NCBI GenBank assembly: GCA_023411555.1
Contig: JAEYOQ010000036.1
Span: 50,371-114,370 of the forward strand
Direction of reading: 5' to 3'
Length of the DNA: 64,000 nt
Source: Bacillota bacterium
Lineage (GTDB): Bacteria; Bacillota; Clostridia; Lachnospirales; Lachnospiraceae
This document shows positions 8,917 to 17,206 of the stretch, in pieces (position 1 is the first letter of the stretch; every line of letters starts with the position of its first letter). The position numbers and the translations under genes are program-made. The notes under the pieces are model-generated. The model made no database searches. It was not told the DNA's origin and saw nothing but the letters and a program-made list of their open reading frames with translations.

Positions 8917-10452
8917 ATGGATAATGAAAGAGCAAAAATTACTGTTGAGAAGGGCAATATTATTGGAAAAGTGGATAAGAATGTATTTGGCTCCTTTGCA
9001 GAACATCTTGGAAGATGCATATACAATGGTATCTACGAGCCGAAACACGGAGAGGCAGATGAATATGGCTTTAGAAAAGATGTAATGGATTTAGTAAAAG
9101 AATTGGGAATACCTATTATTCGTTATCCTGGTGGCAATTTTGTATCCAGCTATCGGTGGGAAGATGGTGTTGGTCCGGTTGAATATCGTCCTAAACGTTT
9201 GGATCTGGCATGGCGCTCAGTGGAAACCAATGAGGTGGGAGTGAATGAATTTGCTCATTGGTGTCGACGAGTAGGGGCTGAACCTATGATGGCAATTAAT
9301 TTGGGAACTAGAGGTATTGAATCTGCTCTGGATCTTCTAGAATACTGTAATCATCCATCCGGTACATATTTAAGTGATTTACGTATTCGTCATGGTTATC
9401 AGCAACCACATGATATAAAAGTATGGTGTTTGGGCAATGAAATGGACGGTAATTGGCAGGTAGGTCATAAAACAGCAACAGAATATGGTCGTTTGGCAGC
9501 TGAGACGGCTCGTGCTATGCGCATGGTTGATCCTAACCTGAAACTTGTATCCTGTGGAAGTTCTCACACCTTGATGGATACCTTCCCAGAATGGGAGGCA
9601 GAGACACTCTCACATACTTATGATGTGGTGGATTATATCTCTCTACATCAATACTTTGACAATGAATGTGGAGATAGTACTGATTTTATTGCTCAATCCA
9701 TGGAAACAGATCGCTTCATTAAAACAGTCATTGCGGTCTGTGATTATATAAAAGCAAAAAAACGTGGCAAAAAAGACATCATGCTTAGCTTTGACGAGTG
9801 GAATTTATGGTATCATTCAAAAAATCAGGATGATGACACTATGAAGAACAGTCCATGGAATTCCAGTCCTCGTTTATTGGAGGATGTATACACCTTTGAA
9901 GATGCATTGCTTGTAGGTTGTATGCTAATTACCTTCCTTAAACATGCTGACCGTTTGAAAATGGCTTGTATGGCTCAGCTTGTCAATGTTATTGCACCAA
10001 TCATGACTGAGGTGGGGGGTGGTCTATGTCGCCAAACAACCTTCTATCCATTTTTGCATGTATCAAAGTATGGTAGGGGAAACTCCTTACACTCATTTGT
10101 AGTATCACCTAAGTATGATTCAAAGAGATTTACTGATGTGCCTTATCTGGAATCAATAGTGGTTGAGAATGATGAAACAGGAGAACTGACACTGTTTGCT
10201 GTAAATAGAAACTTTGAAGAAACCATGAGAGTAGATATACATATCAATGGATTTGAACATTACAGATTTAAGGAGCATATTGTACTGTCCAGTGAAGATA
10301 AAAATGCAGTAAATACTCCAAAGAACCCTAATACAGTGGTGCCAAACCTCTCTAACAACACCGTAACTACTTTGGATGGCAGACATTTTGAAATCGTTCT
10401 TGGAAAAGCTTCATGGAACGTAGTACGTTTTTGCCGGACTTCACTTCAGTAA
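8917..10452 (+). CDS. abfA: Intracellular alpha-L-arabinofuranosidase, GH51
   Basis: A 511-residue cytoplasmic exo-enzyme removing terminal alpha-L-arabinofuranosyl residues from imported arabino-oligosaccharides. A (beta/alpha)8 barrel occupies about residues 1-380: FGSFAEHLGRCIYNGIYEP near 22, IRYPGGNF near 69, the acid/base Glu in CLGNEMDG (about 174) and the nucleophile Glu in SFDEWNLWY (about 291). A C-terminal beta-sandwich follows. The length is normal for GH51 and there is no signal peptide. The ATG at 8917 has GGAGGGGAC upstream. It is first in the element-1 operon with a binding protein and two permeases, so the transporter probably brings in arabinose-containing oligosaccharides. 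The GH51 call is firm; the linkage preference is not visible. Confidence 0.95.
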   Translation: MDNERAKITVEKGNIIGKVDKNVFGSFAEHLGRCIYNGIYEPKHGEADEYGFRKDVMDLVKELGIPIIRYPGGNFVSSYRWEDGVGPVEYRPKRLDLAWRSVETNEVGVNEFAHWCRRVGAEPMMAINLGTRGIESALDLLEYCNHPSGTYLSDLRIRHGYQQPHDIKVWCLGNEMDGNWQVGHKTATEYGRLAAETARAMRMVDPNLKLVSCGSSHTLMDTFPEWEAETLSHTYDVVDYISLHQYFDNECGDSTDFIAQSMETDRFIKTVIAVCDYIKAKKRGKKDIMLSFDEWNLWYHSKNQDDDTMKNSPWNSSPRLLEDVYTFEDALLVGCMLITFLKHADRLKMACMAQLVNVIAPIMTEVGGGLCRQTTFYPFLHVSKYGRGNSLHSFVVSPKYDSKRFTDVPYLESIVVENDETGELTLFAVNRNFEETMRVDIHINGFEHYRFKEHIVLSSEDKNAVNTPKNPNTVVPNLSNNTVTTLDGRHFEIVLGKASWNVVRFCRTSLQ

Positions 10453-10640
10453 AGGTAAAAAACGCTCTCTTTAGAATTAAGGAAATAGTGAGTGATATGA
10501 CATGAGCATATGAGAAGAGACATATCTATTGAACGAAAAGACTGGTTCATGTACTTCAGTATGGATATTCTTGAATATTGCATGTGTTATATCAGCTCAG
10601 TACTTTCTTAACTATATAATAAATTTTAGGAGGAAAGAAT

Positions 10641-11978
10641 ATGAAAAGAATCATTGCACTATTCCTTGCTTTGACGCTTGTATTATTAGCTGCGGGTTGT
10701 TCCAAAGATAGTACACCAACAGCTACTGATAAGCCAAATGAAAGCAAACAAGCAGAAACTAAGAGTACTGATGTAAAAGCAACAGATGTAGAGTTTTGGA
10801 CCTTTCAGGACCTTCATGTTGAGTTCTACCAGAAGATGGCTGAAAATTGGAATGCTGCACACCCTGATAAACCTATCAACCTGATTCCAACTGTATATCC
10901 TTATGAAGATATGCATAGTAAGCTCCTTATGGCATTGCAATCTGGAACAGGAGCACCTGATTTGGTTGATATCGAAGTAGGTAAGTATGCAAACTTCTTA
11001 AAAGGTGACGTTCAGCTTCTCCCTCTAAATGATATCGTTGAACCTGAATTGGACAATATCATCAAAGCTAGAGTAGATATCTACTCTAAGGACAATAACT
11101 ATTACGGTATCTGCTTCCATGTTGGTGCTGCTGTTATATACTACAATACTGAACTTTGTGAGAAGGCTGGAGTTGATTGGAAGAATATAAAGACTTGGGA
11201 TGAATACTATGAAGCTGGTAAAAAGCTCAAAGCAGTTGAGCCGACTAAGTATTGGGAATCCTTAGAGGCAACAGATATATGGCATATGTGGCCTTTGTTA
11301 GCTGAACTTGGCGGAGATATGACCGCAGCTGATGGTTCCATTACAATCGATACCCCTCAAATGGCAAAGGTTCTTGAGTTCAACCGTAAGATGTTAGACG
11401 AAGGCCTTGCTGTAATTGCTCCTGGTGGATTCCATCATGCAGAAGAGTTCTATGCTATGATGAATAAAGGAGAAATCGGTTCTATTGTAATGCCAATGTG
11501 GTATCTTGACCGTTTCACTAACTATATGCCTGACTTAGCTAATAAGATCGCTATCGCTCCACTTCCTGTTTGGGAAGCAGGTGAAAAACGCTCTATTGGA
11601 CAAGGTGGGACTGGTACTTCCATAACTAATCAGTGTAAGAATCCTGATCTTGTAAAAGAATACCTTGCTTATGCTAAACTGTCCCAGGAAGCTGGAATAG
11701 AGATTTGGAATATCCTTGGATTTGATCCTATCCGAACGGATGTATGGTCTATGTCAGATGTTACTCATGCTAAGAATAAGTTTACTGATTACTATGTAGA
11801 CAATCCGTTTGATACTTTGCTTGAGATTAAAGACGAAATCGTTTCACATAATAACGGAGAAAATCTCCCGCAAGCATTAGACGCAATGAAGAATAGGGTT
11901 TTAGAGCGTGCTTATAATGAAGCTAATGTTAACATTCCACAAATGTTGGCTGAAGAACAGAAGAATGCAATACAGTAA
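10641..11978 (+). CDS. Sugar ABC transporter substrate-binding lipoprotein (family 1)
   Basis: A 445-residue extracytoplasmic binding protein. It has a lipoprotein signal MKRIIALFLALTLVLL with lipobox LAAGC (Cys near 20), then a Ser/Thr/Lys-rich linker (about 21-50) and the VEFWTFQDLHVEFYQKMA opening of the MalE/UgpB/AraN cluster. YYNTELCEKAGVDW, TWDEYYEAGKKL and GQGGTGTSITNQCKNP are conserved family segments. A strong AGGAGG precedes the ATG at 10641. It lies 188 nt after abfA and is followed by a stem-loop and two permease genes. No ATPase gene is in the island, so a shared MsmX-type ATPase elsewhere probably energises it (inference from known Gram-positive sugar systems). The ligand is likely an arabino-oligosaccharide by context. 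Confidence 0.92.
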   Translation: MKRIIALFLALTLVLLAAGCSKDSTPTATDKPNESKQAETKSTDVKATDVEFWTFQDLHVEFYQKMAENWNAAHPDKPINLIPTVYPYEDMHSKLLMALQSGTGAPDLVDIEVGKYANFLKGDVQLLPLNDIVEPELDNIIKARVDIYSKDNNYYGICFHVGAAVIYYNTELCEKAGVDWKNIKTWDEYYEAGKKLKAVEPTKYWESLEATDIWHMWPLLAELGGDMTAADGSITIDTPQMAKVLEFNRKMLDEGLAVIAPGGFHHAEEFYAMMNKGEIGSIVMPMWYLDRFTNYMPDLANKIAIAPLPVWEAGEKRSIGQGGTGTSITNQCKNPDLVKEYLAYAKLSQEAGIEIWNILGFDPIRTDVWSMSDVTHAKNKFTDYYVDNPFDTLLEIKDEIVSHNNGENLPQALDAMKNRVLERAYNEANVNIPQMLAEEQKNAIQ

Positions 11979-12010
11979 CTAGTAGCTATATAGTAATTAT
12001 AGATAAGTTA

Positions 12011-12056
12011 AGGGGAAAGAAAATCATTATATGTCACTTTGATTTTTCTTTCCCCT
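12011..12056 (+). terminator. Intra-operon stem-loop after the binding-protein gene
   Basis: AGGGGAAAGAAAATCA (12011-12026) pairs with a complementary arm ending at 12056 (one bulged T), loop about 14 nt. There is no long U-run after it. It likely acts as a partial terminator or a 3' stabiliser that raises binding protein over permeases. Confidence 0.65.
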
Positions 12057-12108
12057 ACTATATTCCCTTGTGTCGGATTATGAATAGGGAAGAAGGAGGT
12101 AGATGTTC

Positions 12109-13041
12109 ATGAAACAGAAAGAAATAGAGCCTGGTAAAAAGGGAGCAATAAAACGAAAATCCTTGCTTTATTCACAAAAACTAGCACCTTATGTTTTTGT
12201 TGGGCCTTTTGTTATTACCTTTTTGCTATTTTTTTTGTATCCTGTAATTTCATCAATTATTATGAGCTTTCAGGAGGTCCTGCCGGGAAAAACTACATTT
12301 GTCGGATTGGACAACTTTAGACACCTATTTGTCGGTGATTTTAAACAAGCAGTGTTTAACAGTATCATATATACAGTGATTACTTGTGCTGTACTAGTTC
12401 CACTTCCAATAGTACTTGCTGTTTTCTTGAATTCCAAGAAAGTTGTGGCAAAAAGCTTCTTTCGTTCAGTATTTTTCCTACCAGCCCTAGTTTCTGTCGT
12501 TGTTGGTGGTTTTACTTTCCGCTTGATTTTTGGTGAGATGGATACGGCTTTACTAAATAGTATTTTGGGTCTATTTAACATTGAGCCAATAAAATGGATA
12601 GGAGGCCCCGTGAAGTGGACCACCTTCCTGGCATTGTTAGTATTATGTTGTTGGCGTTGGATGGGTGTAAATAATATGTATTATACATCAGGGCTACAAA
12701 GTATACCTAGTGAACTTTATGAATCAGCATCCATTGATGGAGCAAATTCATGGCAGAGTTTTCTTCATGTTACTGTGCCATTTCTAAAACCAACAGCTAT
12801 CTATGTTTTGACTATCAGTATCTACGGTGGTATGTCTATGTTCCTAGAAAGCCGTATGTTGTTTAATGGTGGACGTTATCCGGGTGGACAGGGATTAACA
12901 ATTGTTGGCTATCTCTACCGTCTTGGATGGGATCAGAATAAAATTGGCTTAGGCTGTGCTGTAGGACTTTGTTTGTTGGTAATAACTCTAGCCGTTAATC
13001 TGATGCAACTTAAGTTTACCGGATTCTTTAAAAAGGAGTGA
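12109..13041 (+). CDS. Sugar ABC transporter permease, MalF/UgpA type
   Basis: A 310-residue inner-membrane permease with six predicted hydrophobic segments, starting with APYVFVGPFVITFLLFFLYP (about residues 25-44). The EAA loop that contacts the ATPase is ESASIDGANSWQSFLHVTVP (about 205-224). AAGGAGG at 12093-12099 fits the second ATG at 12109 (9-nt spacer) better than the ATG at 12103 (3 nt). The next permease gene follows directly (stop 13041, ATG 13047). It forms a heterodimer with that gene product. The typical family length is about 300. Confidence 0.92.
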   Translation: MKQKEIEPGKKGAIKRKSLLYSQKLAPYVFVGPFVITFLLFFLYPVISSIIMSFQEVLPGKTTFVGLDNFRHLFVGDFKQAVFNSIIYTVITCAVLVPLPIVLAVFLNSKKVVAKSFFRSVFFLPALVSVVVGGFTFRLIFGEMDTALLNSILGLFNIEPIKWIGGPVKWTTFLALLVLCCWRWMGVNNMYYTSGLQSIPSELYESASIDGANSWQSFLHVTVPFLKPTAIYVLTISIYGGMSMFLESRMLFNGGRYPGGQGLTIVGYLYRLGWDQNKIGLGCAVGLCLLVITLAVNLMQLKFTGFFKKE

Positions 13042-13046
13042 CAGAT

Positions 13047-13898
13047 ATGAAAAAATCATATGAGAAAAAATCCCGGTTCACCCTTAGTTCCATACCTATG
13101 CATATGGTACTTATCATCATGGCAATAGTTACACTGATTCCGTTTATCAGTATTTTTCTGGCTTCCCTCAGGCCGGGCACAGAAATCATGAGGCAGGGGA
13201 TTGGATTAAATATTGACACTTCAAACATGTCCTTGTACAATTATACATATCTATTTACGGATGAAAGATACTTTACATGGTTCTTTAACAGTATTTTGGT
13301 AACCCTAATACAAACAGTACTTACCTTATTAGTCAGTGCTTTTGTTGGTTACGGTTTTGCTATGTATAATTTCAGGTTTAAAAATATACTTTTTATCTGT
13401 GTACTTATTATAATGATGGTTCCATTGGAAATAATCATGCTTCCACTTTATCAGCTAATTATAAAGATACGTCTGATTAATAGCTTCTGGGGAGTAATCT
13501 TACCATCTATTGCAGCCCCACTACCAATATTCTTTTTCCGTCAGTATCTTAGTGGGATTCCAAAGGATTTTCTTGATGCAGCGCGTGTGGATGGATGCCA
13601 TGAATACCGTATTTTCTTTACAATTATTATGCCGCTAATGAAGCCATCCTTTGCTGCAATGGGAATTTTCGTGGGTATGAATAGTTGGAACAATTATCTC
13701 TGGCCAATAATTGTACTTAATGATAAAAACAAACTCACACTCCCTATCGGGTTGGGTTCGTTGCTAACACCATATGGCAATAACTACGATTTGTTGATTT
13801 CGGGTTCTGTTTTCTCAATCGTGCCAATCATTATACTATTTTTATTATTCCAGAAGAACTTTATCGCCGGCTTAACTGCAGGTGGTGTTAAAGGTTAA
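13047..13898 (+). CDS. Sugar ABC transporter permease, MalG/AraQ type
   Basis: A 283-residue partner permease with six hydrophobic segments. The EAA motif DAARVDGCHEYRIFFTIIMP lies at about residues 180-199, and NSWNNYLWP is conserved in the last third. The start is the ATG at 13047 with AAGGAG 8 nt upstream. The GTG at 13038 overlaps the previous stop and would leave no room for the ribosome binding site. The gene completes the element-1 transporter. It ends in GGVKG, the usual C-terminus of this permease class. Confidence 0.92.
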   Translation: MKKSYEKKSRFTLSSIPMHMVLIIMAIVTLIPFISIFLASLRPGTEIMRQGIGLNIDTSNMSLYNYTYLFTDERYFTWFFNSILVTLIQTVLTLLVSAFVGYGFAMYNFRFKNILFICVLIIMMVPLEIIMLPLYQLIIKIRLINSFWGVILPSIAAPLPIFFFRQYLSGIPKDFLDAARVDGCHEYRIFFTIIMPLMKPSFAAMGIFVGMNSWNNYLWPIIVLNDKNKLTLPIGLGSLLTPYGNNYDLLISGSVFSIVPIIILFLLFQKNFIAGLTAGGVKG

Positions 13899-13925
13899 AT
13901 AGCAAAAGATTAGAGAGGTGATCAT

Positions 13926-14843
13926 ATGATAATAACTCCAACACCAGAAAATGTAGCCTTTTTCGATGCTCTTGCAAGTGATGTGCGATTGAAAATCATA
14001 CAACTGCTTTCTAAGGAAGATCTTAATATCAAAGAGCTGGCTGAAAGGGTTGGAGTAAGTAGCCCAATTATGTTAAAGCATGTAAATATGCTTGAAAATG
14101 CAAAAATCATAACTAGTCATCTTGTGAAACGCAATGGGTCTACAAGTAGAGTCTGTACTTTGATATTTGCAGAGTACAGGTTATTAATTGATACCCGCAG
14201 ACGTAATCTCCCATCGGTTTATTCGCTATCGATTCCGGTGGGAATGTATAGTGATATAGATGGAAAACCAACCTGTGGTCTGGCAACTGAAAAAGACGTA
14301 ATTGGTGTTTTTGATGACCCAAGAGTTTTTTGGGACCCAGAAAGGGCCAATGCCCAACTTCTTTGGTTTTCCCAAGGATATGTAGAATACCGTGTACCAA
14401 ACTACTATTCTCCGGAGCAATCAATTACCGAGATAGAGCTCTCCTTTGAGATAGCATCAGAGGCACCAGACTTTGTGGATGATTGGCCATCTGACATATC
14501 GTTTTACCTTAATGGAATTAAGCTTTTCACATGGACTAGCCCAGGCGATTATGGAGTGAAGAGAGGAATTCTTACACCTGAATGGTGGCCATCCAATCAA
14601 TATGGTCTACTAAAAGTTATCCATGTGACACGTGAAGGTGTAATGATGGATGGGATAAAGATGTCGGATGTGACTTTGGAGCAAGTTTTGACTTGCACAA
14701 AATCATACTGGAGCATTCGATTTGAGGTAGCGGAGGATGCTAAAAATGTCGGTGGTATATCTCTATTTGGGCAAAAATTCGGGAATCATGCACAGGATAT
14801 TTTGATGAGAGTTTTCTTTGAGAAAACCAGTAATATAGATTAG
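13926..14843 (+). CDS. ArsR-type winged-helix regulator with large C-terminal domain
   Basis: A 305-residue regulator. Residues 10-85 are an ArsR-like winged helix (FFDALASDVRLKIIQLLS; recognition helix in VGVSSPIMLKHVNMLENAKII). The remaining ~215 residues, rich in Trp, Tyr and beta strands, do not look like a classical metal site and probably form a ligand-sensing beta domain. ArsR-HTH proteins of this size occur beside carbohydrate genes in Clostridia. It is last in the arabinofuranoside operon, 27 nt after the permease, which fits feedback control of the strong promoter at 8818. The ATG at 13926 has AGAGGTG upstream. The sugar effector is inferred from context only. Confidence 0.8.
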   Translation: MIITPTPENVAFFDALASDVRLKIIQLLSKEDLNIKELAERVGVSSPIMLKHVNMLENAKIITSHLVKRNGSTSRVCTLIFAEYRLLIDTRRRNLPSVYSLSIPVGMYSDIDGKPTCGLATEKDVIGVFDDPRVFWDPERANAQLLWFSQGYVEYRVPNYYSPEQSITEIELSFEIASEAPDFVDDWPSDISFYLNGIKLFTWTSPGDYGVKRGILTPEWWPSNQYGLLKVIHVTREGVMMDGIKMSDVTLEQVLTCTKSYWSIRFEVAEDAKNVGGISLFGQKFGNHAQDILMRVFFEKTSNID

Positions 14844-14893
14844 AAAATAATACGTAAAGAACTATGGGATTGAATATAGATTATTCATCAAAG

Positions 14894-14960
14894 TGACAAG
14901 GGGACGGGGTGTTGACACACGATATATGTGCCAATACCCCGTCCCCTTGTCATTATTTTT
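14894..14960 (+). repeat. Long GC-rich palindrome (REP-like), also a likely terminator
   Basis: A perfect 17-bp stem, 14894-14910 with 14936-14952, starting TGACAAGGGGACGGGGT. The loop contains a further partial stem, and TTATTTTT follows. It would terminate the operon. The GACAAGGGGACGG core resembles palindromes scattered in many bacterial genomes and tied to REP-associated Y1 transposases (recalled family knowledge, not checked). Confidence 0.7.
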
Positions 14961-15016
14961 ATACATAATAGGCGATTTTTTACTAACACAATAACTCTAG
15001 AAAAGAATATTAGACT

Positions 15017-15050
15017 AGCATCTGTTCATAGCCTTTACTAACCAGATGCT
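15017..15050 (+). promoter_or_regulatory. Structured leader upstream of the serine recombinase
   Basis: AGCATCTG (15017-15024) pairs with CAGATGCT (15043-15050) around an 18-nt loop. The stem ends 23 nt before the TTG start. A diverged copy upstream of the relic at 28095-28129 keeps the loop (CATAGC-TTTA-TAA pattern) and part of the pairing despite base changes. Confidence 0.5.
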
Positions 15051-15073
15051 TCTATCGTTACGGGGTGAATTGT

Positions 15074-16936
15074 TTGACTAAAAGGCCTAATAATATGATC
15101 GAGCAAGTTATTGTAGGGTACGTAAGACTTTCCAGGGATGACGATAAGAAAAATTATACGTCCATTGAGAATCAAAAAAGTCTGATTGAAAAGTATGCAA
15201 AAGAAAATGGAATGCAAATTAGTGAATTCTATGAAGACGATGGAATATCAGGTTATATATTTGATAGACCTTCGTTTTCTGAACTTATAGATAAGTTAGA
15301 ATCAGGCGAGATAGATGTAGTTATTGCAAAGGACCTATCAAGAATAGGACGTAATAATGCAAAAGTTTTATTGTTCTTAGAGCATATATGTCAAATTGGA
15401 AAAAGACTTATACTTATCGATGATAATTATGATACATTAAAAGATAATGACGATATTATTGGTATTAAGTCCTGGTTTAATGAAAGATACGTTAAGGATG
15501 CAAGTAAAAAGATTAAAACTATTATTCGGATGAAGCAAAAAGAGGGTTCTTATTTGACACATGCTCCGTATGGGTACAAAATTTTTAACAAGCAGTTTAT
15601 TATAGATGAAGACCAGGCAGATGTTATTAGAAAAATCTTTAGACTATATTTAGAGGGATATGGTTATAGAAGAATCGCAAGTATTTTAAATTCACAGTTT
15701 GTTCCTACCCCTTCCAAGGCTATGAGAGAAAGTCTATATACCGAAGAGAGCAGAGTGAAGTGTCCAACAAGTATATCGAGTAGATGGAACGATTACTCTG
15801 TAAGAGATATATTAAAAAATGATTTCTATATTGGTACATATCGTTTACATAAACGTGAAAAAAGGGCTATTCATGGAATAGATTATAGAGTTCCGAAAGA
15901 AGAACAGTATGTTTTTGAAGATCATCATGAGGTTATTATTAGTAGAGAGGACTTTGAAGATGTTAAGAAGATTATGTCTAAGCGTACTAAGAATGACTTT
16001 CGGAGCAATCGAAATGAAGGATTAGTTCCGGCGTTTAGTAGTACTTTATTTTGCAAAGACTGTGGATCTAAGCTTGTTTTGATACGAAGAAAAGCGAAAA
16101 ACATGACAAGAGAGTACTATATATGTTCAACCTATAATAGTAAAGGTATTCAATACTGTTCAAAAGCTCATTTGATTAATGCTGAGGACATTCATGAATA
16201 TTTCCTAGCCCTTTTTAAGGCATGCCTGCCGGTATGGGAAGAAGCTATTAATCAGTTTAGAATGGATGATTATGAGAAAATCATATCCAAGAAAAAGCAA
16301 CAGATAAAGAAACTAGAACAAAGAGAAGAACAGCTTTCTGCTCAGTTGAAAGGTTTAATAAAATTGAAATTAAATGATTTAAATAATGCTATGAATACTG
16401 ATATTATTGAAGAGACCTATAATGTAATACAGCATGAAATTACTGAGAAGCTTTTATTGTGTAAATCTGAGAAAGAGAGTCTTTGTCAAGACACGAACGA
16501 CAAGAGATTAGAAAATACAAAAGCTTCTATAGATCTTACTCAAAATATTATAGACAATTTTTCCATTCGAACTGTAGAAAGCCTTGTTTCTAGAATTATT
16601 GTTGACGAAAATGGTAATCCGGAATTTCAATTAAAGTATAGTCTAAATGACGCTCTTTCACTTCATGTTGAGGAGATTTTAAATAAACATGAAAATGAGA
16701 AAATAAGAGAAGTATTCAGATCAATTTCACAAGAAGAAAGAGAATACACTTCTGCTAAATATCTGACTCAAAAAATGAATAAACTTGGATATAATTTAAA
16801 TACAAAATCAATAATGCCGTATATAAAACTTGCCTTGGCTAGTGGTATACTTGAGGAAACAGGTGATAAATTAAAACCCTATACAATTATAATCGATAAG
16901 TCTAAGATCATGGAATGTGTCCAATTATTATATTAG
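15074..16936 (+). CDS. Large serine recombinase (integrase) of the island
   Basis: A 620-residue site-specific recombinase. The N-terminal resolvase domain (about 10-150) has the nucleophile Ser in YVRLSRDD, then TSIENQKSLIEKYA, DDGISGY and the Arg-containing DLSRIGRN. A Recombinase (DUF4368-class) region includes GYRRIASILNS and RDILKNDFYIGTYRLHKREK. A zinc ribbon follows (CKDCGSKL with a later C-x8-C pair), then a coiled-coil segment (about 405-440, KKKQQIKKLEQREEQ). The length and layout match TnpX-like large serine recombinases. The start is uncertain: GTG 15065, TTG 15074 and ATG 15095 are in frame. TTG has GGGGTG 6 nt upstream and aligns with the start region of the relic copy. The stop lies 13 nt before an attP-like GG. 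All catalytic residues are present, so it is probably active. Confidence 0.93.
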   Translation: MTKRPNNMIEQVIVGYVRLSRDDDKKNYTSIENQKSLIEKYAKENGMQISEFYEDDGISGYIFDRPSFSELIDKLESGEIDVVIAKDLSRIGRNNAKVLLFLEHICQIGKRLILIDDNYDTLKDNDDIIGIKSWFNERYVKDASKKIKTIIRMKQKEGSYLTHAPYGYKIFNKQFIIDEDQADVIRKIFRLYLEGYGYRRIASILNSQFVPTPSKAMRESLYTEESRVKCPTSISSRWNDYSVRDILKNDFYIGTYRLHKREKRAIHGIDYRVPKEEQYVFEDHHEVIISREDFEDVKKIMSKRTKNDFRSNRNEGLVPAFSSTLFCKDCGSKLVLIRRKAKNMTREYYICSTYNSKGIQYCSKAHLINAEDIHEYFLALFKACLPVWEEAINQFRMDDYEKIISKKKQQIKKLEQREEQLSAQLKGLIKLKLNDLNNAMNTDIIEETYNVIQHEITEKLLLCKSEKESLCQDTNDKRLENTKASIDLTQNIIDNFSIRTVESLVSRIIVDENGNPEFQLKYSLNDALSLHVEEILNKHENEKIREVFRSISQEEREYTSAKYLTQKMNKLGYNLNTKSIMPYIKLALASGILEETGDKLKPYTIIIDKSKIMECVQLLY

Positions 16937-16970
16937 TTAATGACGAGCTGGAGATTGACTTGACTAATGT
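16930..16970 (+). other. Internal attP-like site between elements 1 and 2
   Basis: ATATTAGTT (16930-16938), GG at 16950-16951, GACTAATGT (16962-16970). The left arm matches the right-end arm ACATTAGTC at 7 of 9 positions with identical spacing to GG. The right arm is identical to the left-end arm, one base closer. Flanks TGACGA and GATTGAC are also shared. Confidence 0.75.
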
Positions 16971-17120
16971 AAAAATATGCATAGCGATAATTAAAGATTT
17001 GAGAGGCGTATACATAGTTTTTACAGTATTTTAGTTAAGAATATTATGCTATTACAATACAAAGGAATATTTTATGTGCGAAAAGGTAGTGTGAAAAATC
17101 AATTTTTGTGTACAGTCTGT

Positions 17121-17160
17121 GGCTCTCGTCTATTAGAAAACGAGAGCCTTGTTTGTTTGC
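17121..17160 (+). terminator. Stem-loop near the left end of element 2
   Basis: GGCTCTCGT (17121-17129) and ACGAGAGCC (17140-17148), loop 10 nt, then TTGTTTGTTT. It would end transcripts reading out of the recombinase gene across the junction. The stretch 16971-17206 holds no other supported feature. Confidence 0.75.
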
Positions 17161-17206
17161 TCTTTGGAGAAAAATCTATTATCAATTTCCCGATAGTTTC
17201 ATATTT

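Larger units (their letters stand above)
8628..16951. mobile_element. Element 1: arabinofuranoside module with intact serine recombinase
   Basis: Left part of the island: consensus promoter, GH51 arabinofuranosidase, binding protein, two permeases, ArsR-type regulator, long palindrome, serine recombinase, then the attP-like junction. All genes point the same way, and the recombinase 3' end lies 13 nt before the junction GG. Confidence 0.7.

Noticed and set aside
10529..10711. 60-residue frame overlapping the binding-protein start
   Set aside because: It overlaps the lipoprotein signal-peptide coding region in another frame and has no support.
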